Below are positions 11,877 through 25,808 of a stretch of 64,000 nucleotides of DNA, one piece after another (the stretch's first letter is position 1; the number at the start of each line of letters is the position of its first letter). The position numbers were made by a program, and so were the translations under genes. The notes below the pieces were generated by a model. It did not search any database and was not told the origin of the DNA. It saw nothing but the letters and a program-made list of their open reading frames with translations. The stretch is from Aquila chrysaetos chrysaetos (lineage: Eukaryota > Chordata > Aves > Accipitriformes > Accipitridae): contig NC_044011.1 in the NCBI RefSeq assembly GCF_900496995.4, positions 20,182,041 to 20,246,040 of the forward strand, in the 5' to 3' direction.

Positions 11877-14800
11877 CATGAGATTTCTCTGTCCAGCTAG
11901 GTCCTACAGGGCTCAGTGCAGCTCAGTTTTGCCACAGGGTCTGCCAAACACTCCTCTTAGGGAAAGAAGACATGAGGATTTGATCCACTCCAGGGCTGGG
12001 AAGAGGCTTGCATGTGCCACATGTGCTAAGGAGACCAAATTGCATAGTTTGGTTAAGCTTAAGGAGACTGGGGGAAAACAATGGTACTTCAGTCAAGCTT
12101 GTACACCATGTACTGGCTCCCTGTGCTACAAACAAACCACAGGTATGTTACAGAAATCACATTGCCACAGTTACAAGATGAGCCACAGGTGATCTTCCAA
12201 CAGTAGTCCCACTTACCTTTGCCACTCACAAGGACAGTGTCCTCACAAGGACACAAGTCATTTATTTTCTTTCTGTGACTCCTTTGCATACACAAACAGA
12301 AGCGTGCACACAGCTAATGCATCTAACCAGCGTGTTCAACCCTTTCTCGCTGCACATGCAGTCAATTCGGTATTCGCCTGCGGCTGCCAGGATCATAGCT
12401 GAAGTTTGGCTGCCCTCCCTGAAGTCCTGCTGCTTTGGACATCTCCACTGTAGTATGTAAGACAGTTAGGGCAAAGGAACAGATGCTTCTGCAAGGTCCT
12501 TTTTTCTAGCAAAACGGAAATGTTGCACTAGTAAATAGGTACCTGTGAGAGCACACTGAAATTGGGACAAAGGTAAAATGCATTTATTTTGAATTTCATA
12601 GTGAAATTTCTTCTTCTTTGAGGAAAAAAAAGAATGATTGGGTAAAAATTAAACAGGAACTAATAAAATTAAGAGATTGCGAAACTTGATGGAGGATCTA
12701 GTTCGATAGAAGTAGAATGTGCCAGTACAGGAAAAATTTAAACTCCATGCATAGGCTGATGGCTTCTACTGACATCTCAGATTGGACATTTGTATGTCAG
12801 TGAGGAACTCTGTTTTGTTTTCAGTAGTGATCAGAACAGCAAAGTCAACTGCTTAAACTGCTTGACTGTAAAAGATGGGTGTTGAGAAGTCTTGTGAGAC
12901 TAGAGAAAAGCAAAACAGCCTCAGTTCCAGGGTTGGGGGAAGGAGGCTGAACCAGATGATCATAGCACTCCCCATCTTTATTCCTCTCCTGGAAAGATGG
13001 ATGGCATCCTTACATGCAAAAATGGCAGCAGACCCATGACCTCTAAGTAATGGAGCATTCTGTGACTTTTGCCACAATCCTGAAATGAAGCTGTCAATGA
13101 GGCATGGAGAGATTTGCAAAATTTGTAAAAAAAAGGCCAAAAAAACCATAGTAGAAAGAAGGAGAAGTTGTGATGTATTTGAGTTTGAACAGGTTTGGAT
13201 TTCTTGTGCAGTAGAAGAAGGCTGAGAAGTTTATCGACATCTCAGTAGTAGTATCCAAGCCTCTAAGATGCTAGGAATAACTGAGCTGCTAACAACAGTG
13301 TGAACCAGAGGGTAGCTTTGGGTGGGAGCTGGACTAGCGCATGGGGCTTGCCTCCCCTCACCTGAGAGACTGCCATGTCTCCACAGTACCTCAGCAACTG
13401 CAAAACTCAGAGACACTAAAGGGAGTAGACATCCATTTGTACACACTTGGTATAGCCAGTGAAAATAACTTCTGGAATTAATTTTCTGCACAGATTTCCC
13501 TTGCTCACACTATGCAGGCTTTCACTTGTGCCTCTTTCCCAGGATATACCTAAGGATGATGAGGAAAAGTGCAGTTTATATTATCAGCCTTAAAGCTCTA
13601 GTTTACCATGGCAATTCCTCACCTGTTTAAAAGCATGTAATTTTGGATCCAGGCCCAAGTCATTATGTTCAGATCTATATACTATTTATTACCAATAAGA
13701 TCTATATGTCACTACTATCAATATGATATTGACATATTGGAGGAGCCCAGAAGCTGGACTTTCTGAGAGATATTTTTGACTCTGCTAAAGAGAATCATTT
13801 AAGATGATGAGTGTGTAGTATGGTTAAGAAAGGCATAAGGAAGGAAGATTGGAGCAGCAAAACCTGAAGTTTCTTTAATTTTAAGATATGGGGTACAACA
13901 AAAAGTAGAGTAGATAAACAGAAGACCAGTAGAAAGAAATAGCATGCCTGTCAATGAAACGTATTTAAATTACAGGCTAATCTCAGAAAGCCTAGACAAA
14001 AATATGTAATCTTCGTGAATAAGAATCTGAAACAGAATAAGAATCAATGGCAGCAGCCAGAACAGGTGATTAAACAGACCTCTTCGGTCCTCAACTTCTA
14101 TGACTCCATGAATACCTTATAATGTTATTAACTGACGGAACTGTCTCATCGTCAGTCCTGAGCATTCCTATTAGGTACACCAGACAGGATGAAGCAGAGT
14201 AATACTGACAAAAATCACATACCATAGGCACCTCTGAACGCTCTGTGGGAAGGGAGGAAAAAGTAACAGCTGAGACATCACTGATTATGAACTGAATCTT
14301 AGGCATCAGACCAATACACATCTCTCAGCAAGAAATAGACAGCAGAGGCAGAAAAGAAAATAGAAATTAGAGTCAGTGAAAAAGAAAAAGATGGACCACT
14401 ATCATGCTCCTAAGTGAAATTTTCTTCTCTAAAAGGGATATCATCATAGTGATGAATGAGGTATTAAAATAGAGATTTGATAGTTTTCCAATGTTTTGTC
14501 CAATTCACTTTTAATTATTTGAGCTACTTTTTCTTTTGTGAACCTGTTCTTCTCTACCTTTATAGGGCATTTCTACTCATACCCAGCCAGTATTTTCTAC
14601 TGTGCTTACTTTCATCCTGATATTTCCAGTGATAGCTCTCTGAAAACCCCTAAATAATGTGTCTGTCCTTGCTGTTCACAATCTTAAAGTGTTTATTCAT
14701 CATGATTTGAGATTTAAGTTGGACAAGCTAGATAAATTTGATTCTTTTAATCTTCTGTCATAAACCAATTCTTCTTGTCTCTTCATGATGCTCCATCTTT

Positions 14801-17069
14801 GATTTATCTGCATTTCCACTGACTTTATGAGGTTTCCAGAAAACAGTGCATGATTCTATGTATGCTTCTACCCATGCCAAAAGTTGTATGGGGTCTCTGA
14901 ATAAAGCTGAACACTACAAAAGAATACTGCTGCTTTTCAAGAGGGGGCTACGACAAGGTCCTCTTCTCCTCCAAAAGTCAAAATTTCAATTACTTCCCAC
15001 GTTTCCAAAGCATAAAAAATATTGCACTTCACTGCAATAATTTATGAGACTTTTGAGCTTCACTGATGGTGCTGACTTGTTTCCCAAGTGTTGGATTTGA
15101 TACTTCTTGTCCTACATCCAGCAGGTGGTTGCCATATAAGGACAACTTACTAATTAAGGGTAAATCTCCACAAAATTTTCACAGTCTTGCTAGAAACTGG
15201 GCCCGTTCCTCACTGGGCACACTGAATTTTCAGGCAGAGCAGTAAGTAGGACTTTCTAATGTTCAATAAATGGAGAGAGCTGGGGCAGAGGCTCCCGCTT
15301 CCTCTGTAGACAGCTCTGACTTTTTTTGAAAACCTTCCTCTGCATCGTGTACCTAGGAAAAATTCTCTAACACCTGCTTGGCTTTCAATATGTGAACAGA
15401 GTAGTGACTCTGATGGGAAAATCCAGATGCTTACATATGAGTATGTTTTAAAGTGTTTTGTTAAGTCAGCCTAAGGACAAAGGAAACAGTTCAGAAAGTG
15501 CATCAACAGTAGAGAGCCATTGCCTATAACCTGAAATGAACTCAAAACATTTTAGCTTGGCTATTTATTTACTTTAATATTCACACATAACTGTCATTCC
15601 TGCAGTGAGAATTAGTGCAATGATGTGATAGGCAAGAACAGTCTCATGATACTTTCTGCACTTGTAAAAGTGGAAATCTCACAAGGGAATTTGATCTTGA
15701 AAGATCTTTAGCCTGATTTCTAAACGAAAATGCTTTGTTGTGCTTTTGGATTAGCTTCAAAAATTTTTGATACCTCCTTCTGAGGTTCACCAACCAGTGC
15801 TAATGCAACAATCACAGTTTCAGTTTTAAGCGTTTACTAAAAAAGAAAAAGAAGAGGACAGAAGACTTTCCTCGGGGGTGGGGACAACAGCAAATCCACT
15901 GATTCACCAGCATCAGTTAGTCTGCATCGAGGAAAACTGAATATTTTTCCTGTTGCCCTTAATTTCTCAGCCACCACTGCCATTTCCCTACCACTCCCCA
16001 TCAGTTTCACACTGAGGATGTGTTATGAGGCTGAGTGGGGACATGCAAATCATGCACACCTCCCTGGAAAAATGCTTGGCAAATCTGGCTTTTCAGTTTT
16101 GCATTCACTTGCCAAAAAATATTCCCTCATCCCCCAAGCCTTCCCTCTGCCATGCCTAATTTAATTTCAAAAGTCAGAAGCTTAACAGGGACATAAGCTT
16201 CCTAAACATGCTGTCATCTAACAAGGAATGTGAATTAAAAGCTTATAATTATGATTTTCTTTAGGTGCAGAAAAGACTGTGCAATCTTCTAGATATTCTT
16301 GTCCACAAGCGCTAATACAATGACAGGCTTCACATGGCTGGTGGGGATTTTTTCCCCCAAAAAAACAGATATCAGGGTTTTTCACAACCCTGCCTTGCCA
16401 ACGAGACATGAGGCTTTTGTCTCTGATGCCAGCGGTTCTGAGTTGTATAAATATTCCACATTTCAGTGCAACAAGAAGCTGAATGACTCTGTAGAGAGCT
16501 CAGGGCAAATGAGAGTTACTGACCTGCTATTTCTATAACTCTGTTATTTTATCTTTCAAAGGGGACTTGCATACACTGAATTTTCAGGTTTTAAGTAAAA
16601 ATAAATCACTCTGATAGACATGCCCTCTGCACCTTCCTTTTCTTCAAGTCCTTAGGACCTCAAGGACACACAAGAGTGTGAATACATCTTTGCACGTTTG
16701 GGAGAGAAAAAGGGAAATGATAGAGATATCATTCATTTGAATCACTAATTTTGAAACAGCTGTTGAGACCGAACTATCTTCTTTAAGCACAACTATTTTG
16801 TGCGTTTTTTTAACTCGGGCGAGGAATTCTTGCTTAAAGTGAGACTTAAGTATTTGCCAATAGCCCACAGTAAATACTTTTTTTGTCTTTTTGCACTCCT
16901 ATGATGACTGGCCTTCTTTCCCCTTCAGTAATCACTGTCTAAAAAAAGAAAACCTCCAGGCGCACTTCACTTCTGTCCCTTCCCCCTGGCAGAATGCCCA
17001 GCCCCAGTATGATGCTTTTAAACCCTTCCCCCCACAGACACAAGGTTTCCACCACATGATTATCCTGCC

Positions 17070-17290
17070 CAGCGGAGGGGGGGGCGGGGCTGGGCGATAT
17101 GATACCGTTCAAGCAGAGATAGACGGAGACAGCTCTTTAGAGCACCTAACGCTTTCCGTTCTCTGTGTGCGCACGTATCCTTACGCGTAGGCACAGAGGC
17201 ACACGTACCCGTGCGAGAGAAATCCTCGGGTGTAACGTATTTCATCGTTGTCCTGGTTAAGAGGACTCTGCCACGAGGAAAACGTAATGA
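17070..17290. promoter_or_regulatory. Small CpG cluster with GC box
   Basis: I count roughly 18 CpG dinucleotides in about 220 bp, against very few in the surrounding kilobases. The segment starts with a G-rich block containing GGGGCGGGGC (17,081-17,090), a classical Sp1/KLF GC box. Neighbouring CpGs sit in ACGCGTA, GCGCACGTA and GTGCGAGAG contexts. Retained CpGs in otherwise CpG-depleted vertebrate DNA suggest a segment kept unmethylated in the germline, such as a minor or distal promoter or an enhancer. It is shorter than a typical CpG island. No TATA box, initiator or downstream gene could be assigned, so direction is unknown. Confidence 0.4.
17077..17094 (+). other. Potential G-quadruplex
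   Basis: G8-C-G4-CT-G3 gives at least four G-runs of three with short loops on the plus strand, overlapping the GC box of the CpG cluster. Confidence 0.5.
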
Positions 17291-17412
17291 ATATACAATG
17301 AGTTCAGATTGCCAGGCAGCCTAAAGTGCATGTGTATGTGGCATGTGCACATGCAAGTGTGCTGGTTTAATGAAAATTCAGCAGTAGTTCCACCAGGCTG
17401 AGAATAACAGCC

Positions 17413-17440
17413 AAAAAAAAAAAAAAAAAAAGAGAGAGAG
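17413..17440. repeat. A19 run followed by (AG)5
   Basis: A pure A19 homopolymer merges into an AG dinucleotide repeat. Sequence upstream does not resemble a processed transcript, so it is treated as a microsatellite and not a retrocopy tail. Confidence 0.85.
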
Positions 17441-20400
17441 CCTTTCTATTGTTGTGCAATGGGCAAGCTCTCAGATAGTCATTGTAGATGTGATATAACA
17501 TTTTTCACACAAGGAAGCTACTGGGAATTGTGATGATGCAGGACAACTCGGGATCCTATCCTGGATAAACAGGGCTATCATCATCTTAAACAGTGCTGCA
17601 GATAGGTGACCAGCAGACAAAGGCTGCATTATTCAAGGCATTTGGATGGAAAAATTAAACTCGGATTTACTGCGAGGAATCCTTTCAGTGCTGTAGCTTT
17701 ATCAGTCACCCAGAGAATCAATATGTTTTTGCTATATCACTTTTACTGCTGCAGTAAGGCAAAGATCTTTTGTGATAAACTGTAGTTTATTTTTTTCATT
17801 CTTGTTCCCAAGTGAGCAGTCCACACAGGTCATTCAAAGCTAAGTGTCTTGCTTGCTTCCTTGCAGCCCAGTTCTAGTTTTCTGGGTATTAGCTCAAAGA
17901 AATTGTCCAGAAAAGCTAAGACTGTGTTCTCCTTGAGCTGGTGGTAATAGCATAAAACAATTGAGTGTGATACCTTTATTTTAACTTGCTCATAGCACAG
18001 TTTCAATAGAGACCAAAATAAATATAGAGACAAGTGTATCTAACTAGAATTAAGATAACCTGTGAAATGTCACTAGATGAGAAGGTATCGTTCTACTGTT
18101 TATCCAGGGAAACACTGAGGCTGTGCTCAATGACACCAAACGTTCAAAAGCAGCACTGGCTTAAACTATCCCTCCCCCCTGCTCCCAGCTGCTTGTTCCT
18201 GTTTCCATCACCACAGCCATTTGCAGGGTTGCACCGTGAACAAAATAGGGAAATTGATCCAATTAAAAAAACCCCACCAAACCCAAACCAAAAACCAAAC
18301 AATAAAACAATAGAGATGGGAGCAGAGAGACAAAATCAACTGCTGAGGCCAGAACTGCCACTAATTATTTTTTATCATCAAATCACAGTCTTAGGCTACA
18401 TTTCCACGTGACTTTTAAATGCTGTGTAAGATACTGTCATGCTACACAATGGGTCCCCTTCCACGAACAGCTACAACTCCTCCATTTGTGCCACCTCAGC
18501 TGTTTGTATGGTTGTACTCTAAGCTGCATCTGAGAAAGGATCTTCCTTGAAAGGTTGGGGTTTTAAGGGTTTGGGTATATTTTTCCTGGAAAGAGGGCGG
18601 TGGGTTTGTTTTTTAAGTAGATGATTTGGGATGCCTGGTTGAGTGTGCGGCCGCACCAGTGAAAGGAGTATCTGCTGATGGGGGGAAGGAAAGCGAGCAG
18701 TGTGCTGGGGACAAGGTAAGAGAAAGACCTGCCACCAGTGGAAGCTTCCTGAGCATCCCCAGCCCCAACATGCAGTTTCACACACACAAATTCAGCTGCA
18801 GGCACTGTGCTCACCCTGAAGTTCAATGCAACCGTTTCACTGCTCAGGCGAGCCAAGCCCTTAGGAGACCTTTTACACAGGCGAATCTACTCCTGAATTC
18901 AATTCCCACCTATATTAAGACAAGATCAATAGCAAAACTAAGGCTTGAACTTCAGGAGAGCTGGGATACTGCTTGATGCTGCTTGATGCTGTATAAGGAC
19001 AGCATTTCCCAAATCTTGGGGCTGAGCCAGGTAGCGAACCAGGTGAAAAACCTGAGCACATCTTTTGCATTTGGAGCTGCCTGCATTCAGACGATTAGCT
19101 TGTGTTAGGTAAGGATAGAAAGCTAAATGTTGACACTGCACTCAGTCAATCAAATCTTGCAGCTAAATAAGAAGGATGCCTTGGGCAAGACCTAGTCGAC
19201 CCAGATTTCAAGACTGTGTAAATACTCTAATCCTGTTTATCTGCTACCTCTCTCAGGGAAAAGCAAATCCTCAGTGGACTCTCAAAGCCCCTCTCCTGTT
19301 TGTTAGAGTTACATTTGGCCAGTTAAGGAACAGAGACAGAGCCACTTCTGTGGCCGGTCACCAACAGCTTGAGTCCCAAATATCGAATGCTTGCAGCAAG
19401 CTGCTTGCAAAAGGGTATGAGAGAGGAGACTGTGGCAGGTAATTTTAATAATGAATGCATTGGGGGGGGGTAAGAAGGTCTGCTCTCACACGTCCCGAGC
19501 ACAAAGGAAAAAATAAATTCCCTGTGTCAGTGACCAGAGGGCCCGAAGACGGTGTTAAAAAGCATTTAATGCTAGTTGGAGATCCCATTCCCTCTAAAGC
19601 AGATGTAAACCAGCCAGATTACAATTACAGGGACTCAGATGTCCACAGAAGCATCTAGTCACAAGCAGCACCCATGATCCTCACTGTAAATTTAGTATTT
19701 ATTTAAACATACAGTTTTTCATTATAACTACTACTGCTATTGCAGATCCTAAGCAACTGTGTGGAACAGCATTGACTTAGAGAAAGGAGGGGCTGTGAAA
19801 TTAAGACCAGCAACAAAATGACCCACATACTAGTAAAATGCAAAAAAGCTGGACCCTTTTGCAAGAGAACTGCATTTAGAACGTGAAATAAAGGTTGTCC
19901 CTCATCTGCAGTAAAATTTCGCTCTTGTAGCCTGCCTGCCATGAAGCACCCTGCACGGGGCTGGGGGAGTGAGCCAACAGCTCTCCTCTGGTGGGAAGGA
20001 GTGCAGGTTTAGCAGCCCTTCAGGCAAGGAGGGAAGGGAGACAGGAGGCCCAGAAATTCAAGCCAGTTCCTTTCAGTTCAAAATCCCAAGCATTGTCCCC
20101 CTCTTCCATAACAAACACTGCTTGTAGCTGCTCCAGTAAAATGCAGATGTCAAATATCCTCTTTTTTTCTTCCAGGACTCGAAAGGGTCCGGCAAACCAG
20201 TGTAACACTACCCTGTTTTAGATTGTGCAAAGTATGTTTACCAAGGCTGAAAGGAATTTAGTACGTACTCCCTCCCCCAGGATCTGCAGGGCTTGAGAAG
20301 GGCTGAACCAGGCAGGGGAAGAACTAGAGAATTAAGAAAAAGAACTACGAAGCAAGGAATTTTGGTTAACTTATGCCCTTTTATTTATTCTTTAATGCCT

Positions 20401-20562
20401 CGACTAAAGCACACAAGACACAGCAAAAGCACATTTTTTATTTAAATTAGTTCCCTGGATAGATTGCCGTTGCTGTTTTAAAAACACTTGATTTTGTTAA
20501 AATTCTACACCCTCACCCCAAAAGGTACAGGCAGGGAATAGATTTCCCTTTTAACCAGTAGT

Positions 20563-20597
20563 GGGGGGGGGGGGGGGGCGGTTTGGTTTTTTTTTTT
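20563..20597. repeat. G16 homopolymer followed by T-run
   Basis: G16 (20,563-20,578), then CGG and a T-rich segment ending in T11 (20,587-20,597). The G tract is capable of quadruplex formation and is prone to sequencing-length error. Confidence 0.85.
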
Positions 20598-23500
20598 AAA
20601 CCCAAACAATTTAAGCTACTTGATTAATGCCACAGCCACAAACAGCAACCAAAAGTTGCCGTGAAGTGAGGCAGGGGTGCCAACAAATAGCCGGGAGCAA
20701 GAGATAGGAAATGTGTGATTCACAGTCTCCACAGACCAGATGAATCTCCCCTCAGAAGTGCTTGTCTCCATCAATTATAGATGGAGCCTGGCCAATCAGC
20801 CAAGCTTAGACACCTGACTCTTTGCTTTCTGGCAGCTGGAAGCAGTAGTGGAGGGTAAGTGATAGTTTTAGGAGGCATTTCAAAATTTTACACACCTAAG
20901 GAACATAGCAATTCAGATACAGACATTCTACATGGTGCAAGGCCTTGATCTCACAAGGCATCGTGTCCTTCAAAGTAGTCAGGGAACTGAGCGTCCAGAA
21001 AATGTTCTGCATCTCTGCAAAATCAAATCCTAAATCTCAACAGTGGAAAAAAAAGAAAATCTGAATTTACAGCCACACCAAAATTGTTCTTAACTTAATA
21101 CGAACTTCACAGATGCAACCTTACATTTTTTGCATGGGGAGGGTTAATTCCTGACAGACTGGAATACTATGTTCTGTGTTGTATAAATTTGACTACACAT
21201 TTGAGCATGATTATGACTGATTCATCAGATGAGCTACTTCTGCTGCAGCTGAAAGAGAATTTGTTCGACAGTCAGACACTATCACTTTGTGTTTGACTAT
21301 ACTGGTGGCAGGGTGCTAAGACATGAACCGTGTTTGCTTGCAGGTGGTCATACTGTTTTTACTACTGGGCCTGCTTGTTACAATGCAATTCAGCCTAGAA
21401 GTTCTTCTGTGGAGAGAAATAGGCTCTTCCATCTGCCTTATTTTAGACATCTAAACCCGAGATGAATCACTTCCTGAAAGTGTCTGTATCTCTCCATGGA
21501 ATGTACAGAGTGTCTTGGACAAGGGTTACATACATAAGTCAGAAGAAAAAAATCCTTTCTCTACCATTGCTTTTTCCTATTGTGGCAAACTATCATGAAC
21601 AATCCATCTAAATATTTGCATTTATGCAATAACTACAAATTGCTATAACTCATATTACAAACCCATCACAGTTCTCCCAAGTGAATCATCATCATGTCAA
21701 GATTAACTTCTGCACCCAAGTCTAGTGGTAATTTGTGCTTTAGCCAAGCAAGACCTTTATCATATTCTCACCAGATTCCTTTCTGCAGGTGCACATTTAC
21801 CAGCCATAGTTAGTGAGCATCATATATTTAACTATGGAGGAATAAATAATGCATAAAAAGCCTTTTTGTGAATACTCAAGCCACATTTTCAACAGATTTA
21901 CATAAAGTCACATTCACCTTGTCCTTCTTTCTTCACTTTCAATGTAACATGCATGAAATACTCAAGGGAAGCAAAATTTGAGGTTATACACTGAAATTCC
22001 CTCAGATCTTAATTTTGCTGCCTGCTGCAGTTACAGGAATAACGCTGTTGTGAGTTATCTTCATCCAACCTAGAAAACAGAAACAATAACGTATATATGA
22101 AGAATTACGGTTGGCAGACCCAAATAAAACACAACACAAGTCACAGACCTTTAAATATGATCAGCTTGAGTCACTTCAGGCCAGCAGGCCCACAAATCAC
22201 ATGTCCAAAAAGTACTTAGCCCAGCAGGACAATAATGTTAGTTGGGATCCCAAGATTCTCTCACCATCTACGAAACACAAATGACAACAACAGCCAGAAG
22301 GATGGGAAATTTTGCTGGCAGGTATTCTGTTAATGAAAACCAAGGCATATTATGGGTACAAATTATTTGCTCAGTGCTATTTATAGACTAACACTTTGAG
22401 GATCTCCTAAGTCCCCTCATTTTTGAAAATAAAAGCACTTTGTTTCCTTTTAAGTCAATGAATGTTTTCTGGCTCACTATATTACCTTTTAATCTGAAAA
22501 CTTTTTTCCCAGCCATCACAGCCTAAATGTGCAAAGACAGAAAACAAGTGACTCTTTCGCAATGGTCCTAGAACAACAAACAAAAAACATGAACCAGGGG
22601 AGGTTGCCGCCTCAGTAATAACCATGTGCAACCTTTTGTTCTGTTAATAATAGTCAAACATGTAAAACCTGTCAAAAAAAAAGCTGAAGGTCTCTTCTCT
22701 GAGACACTCTGAGGTCTTGGAGGTTTGTACTCTTTCTGTTTCAGCATGACATGCATTGTCTTTTTGGCACTGTGATTATCTTTGCCTCATTGTCTGCCTC
22801 AGGAAAAGATATCATTTACGGTGCCAGGTGCCACCTTTGTGACTCTTTAGGTGTCAGATAACCTACTTAATGCTGGCTCTCTAGATGTTGAGAAATTTGG
22901 ACTTCGCTGCCATGTGGGACCTTCATGGCAATGCATCCACTGTCAGAAAGGATTTTTTTTTTCCCTTCCTCTCTCATAGTAGATAAGCTTTATAGAAAAA
23001 CATGCCAGTAAGACATGAGGCAGGCAAAAGCAGCACAATCACTACTGCACTGTTACTGTTCTTTTTTCCTCTCCCTCTCTCCAGAGATCCCCTGCCTTAG
23101 TTTTTCTCCATCATTGCACTAGATTTATTGCTCCAGTAAATTTCTGCAAAAGGAGAAAAAGAAGGTACTTGAAGACCCTGGGGACTACCAGCACGGATCC
23201 CCTGGCCCCTCAGCCCTGCATCGCAACAAAAGCATTCCGGAGGGTTCAATTGTTTCGCCAGCCCTAAGCCAGAGCAACTGGGATGAGCAATGGAGGGGGT
23301 GGGGGACAGACGAGAAGGAAGAGGCTGCGTGTTTGGAAGAGCAAGATGGAAGAACCCTCTGGAAAGAGATGGGAAGCAGGGCTGGGGATATTCCTGGCCC
23401 CAAGGGACATGTGGATAACAGGAGGAGGAGCAAAGGAGGAGTGAGGCAAAGGCTCACATCACTGCTAGTGAACAGTGTGCCCATAAGAGGCCTGCTCACC

Positions 23501-25624
23501 TTCGGGGAATGAAATGGTGATGCCCTGTCTGTTACATCTTTTGTTTGACTTTGAATTCAAGTGAAACATTATCTCTCTCTTTTCAGATATTATTTAGCTT
23601 GGCTGTGTGCTGTAGTGGAATACAGCGCATGACTGTTTTACCTCTTTCACTATAGTAATTTGCACACTGAAAGAAGGAGATGTGTAGCGATCCTGTGAGA
23701 TGGGCCATGGAAATGTCATACCATGTTCAAAACTTTACTTAGCACCACTGCGTGCTTCGTTTAAAATCTGACAATCCCCATTCTCACATTGCACTTCATT
23801 TAGATCTGACTTTCCAGTTACCTGGAGCAAGTGCTTTGATGAAGAGAAACTTGGAGGGTAATCCACCAGGACACATTAAACTGTTACAAGTCATAAAACA
23901 TCTGCACCCAATGGCAAGCTATAAAGCTGAATGGATAAAGCTATTAAATGCATAGCATTGCTGGGCTGAATTCTTCCCCCTGTGAGCACACTCAGCTGGT
24001 TCACACACAAAAGTTTTTCCCATGATTGTATCATGAGCAGCTCATATGATTATAATTTCCAGTAAGGAACATTGCTAGCAAGAGCTGAGTTAGGACAAAT
24101 TTGCATGCTTCTGGTGAACGCAAAACAGAAAGCATATAAGATTCCTCCAGTATTTACTGAGCATATGATATGAGATGTCTTTTCCCATCACATCTGCTAT
24201 ACATCTTTATAAAATGATGAAAACACCAAGACTAAGCTAAAATGAAATAATACTCAAGGAGAATGGAAAAAGCCACCAATGCAAGAAAACTGTGTATTCG
24301 AGAAAGCCATGGTACTTCTGAGTATCAACCCTTTTTATTCCATTCCTACTTCTGTGCACAGAATGAACAGGGGAGAAGTGGTGACACCCGGTTCCAGCTC
24401 TGCTCTGAAGCTCAGCAGAGCCACCAGCGACCTGCCTGAGCTCAAGAAAAGCTCCTACACATACCCTGGTTAGCAAAGACCAGGCAGAACACAGCACGAA
24501 AGGGTCTTGCCCTCTTTGTATCCAATCACTGTTACTGTCTTTGCTGGCTGAGACTAGAGGTTTGTGTAGGTTTCTGTGTAACAGCCTTACGCAGACATAA
24601 GGTCACCCACCCAAGTATGATTCCAAGGGACCATATTTAGTTTTTAGTTTTCAGGAGCTGAAAGCAGTCCTCAAAGGGGAAGGAGCAGAAGTATTATCTC
24701 TATGGTCTCATAGAGTCCTGCTGATTTTGTCCAAGCGAGGTGACATTGTCTTCGATCCAGTCATCTCTTCCTAGCACTGCCACCCAACTCAGAATCTACT
24801 CAGTAGAAACCACACTCATTAAAATCTGTAATAATCTCTTTCTGGTCCAACAACCACCACCACTTCCATATTTTCCATATATTGACTGCCATTTTCAACA
24901 CAGGAAACAACTTCTTGTGGGTTCACAGAGTCCAGTCTAGATAAGAATCAGGATTTCTGCTTCATTGGTATGTTCACCATTTTCTTCCACTCAGAAGTAG
25001 AATGAAGAAGAAATACATTTCTTGCCAGACAGATTCTCCAAACAAAATCCTGGTGAGTCAATTGAAATTCTGTTCCCATAAATCAAAATTCCTTTCATCT
25101 TTACCAGTGACAAATTCTTGACACTGAAGATTAATTTCCTCTACAAAACTTCGCACTTTTTACAAGGTAGCATTTTCCAAAAGTAAAATGTTAAACTGAA
25201 AAATGGCCATCCTACTACACCTACCGTATTTCTGGGTAATCTTGTCTACAAAAATTAACTTAGCTACCACCTCTAGCCTGGGTAATCCCTTAAGCAAACA
25301 TTCATTCAGTTACTATCTCTGAACAGGCAACTGACAAAGCTGTCTTCTTGCTATATGTCTATCTTCTTTAGATCAAGCAGAAATCCAAGGCTCACGTTCA
25401 CTCAAGCAGTTTCCTTCATGCATACTGGACCACCATTTTGCCTGTATGAGATATTTACACTTTGGATTTTCATCTACCACTCAGACCACCCCTTAGGTTT
25501 TCATTTGCAGGGTATATTTAAATTTTGCAGATTCTAGCTGCATACCATCTCCAGGGCAAGTTTTACACTGCAGACATCTGCTCACACAGGTAAAGCAAGC
25601 ACACGAGATAGATTGTGTGACAGT

Positions 25625-25652
25625 ATTCCTATACTGGAAGCAGTATAGAAAT
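25625..25652. repeat. Short perfect-core hairpin
   Basis: CTATACTG (25,629-25,636) and CAGTATAG (25,641-25,648) are reverse complements separated by a GAAG loop. The stem extends by three more pairs past one mismatch. It is too short for a microRNA precursor and is only a structural note. Confidence 0.6.
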
Positions 25653-25730
25653 TTAAACAGTATAACATTGCCTAAAGACAGTATTCCCATATTCCTGTCT
25701 TTCATTCCTTCCCATACCACAACTAGTAGT

Positions 25731-25808
25731 ATTCATTAAAATGTACATTAAATTCATTACAATGTACATAATAAATGTACATAAATGTACATAAAATTCA
25801 TTAAAATT
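25731..25808. repeat. Short AT-rich tandem array (AATGTACAT-type)
   Basis: Four irregular copies of an AATGTACAT(AA) unit are flanked by ATTCATTAAAAT-like words, making a short degenerate minisatellite. Confidence 0.7.

Larger units (their letters stand above)
8570..16970. other. Long non-coding stretch
   Basis: No gene, tRNA or snRNA was recognised. It contains the polypurine tract at 10,858-10,942, an A-rich tract at 11,105-11,152, and a perfect 16-bp palindrome at 11,861-11,876. Open frames of up to about 104 codons carry no domain and overlap on both strands. Confidence 0.55.

Noticed and set aside
17413..17440. A19 tract as a retrocopy poly-A tail
   Set aside because: Upstream sequence resembles no transcript and no target duplication is visible; a simple repeat explains it.
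18034..18411. 125-codon plus-strand frame
   Set aside because: The middle is a low-complexity Pro/Asn/Lys translation of A/C-rich DNA; no recognisable family.
18647..18654. NotI site GCGGCCGC as a mark of a CpG island
   Set aside because: The surrounding few hundred bases have few other CpGs, so it is an isolated site.
20836..20854. 19-nt interval between TTTCTGGCAG and GTAAGT
   Set aside because: Good splice consensus but frame-breaking length and no partner; shows how often such pairs arise by chance here.
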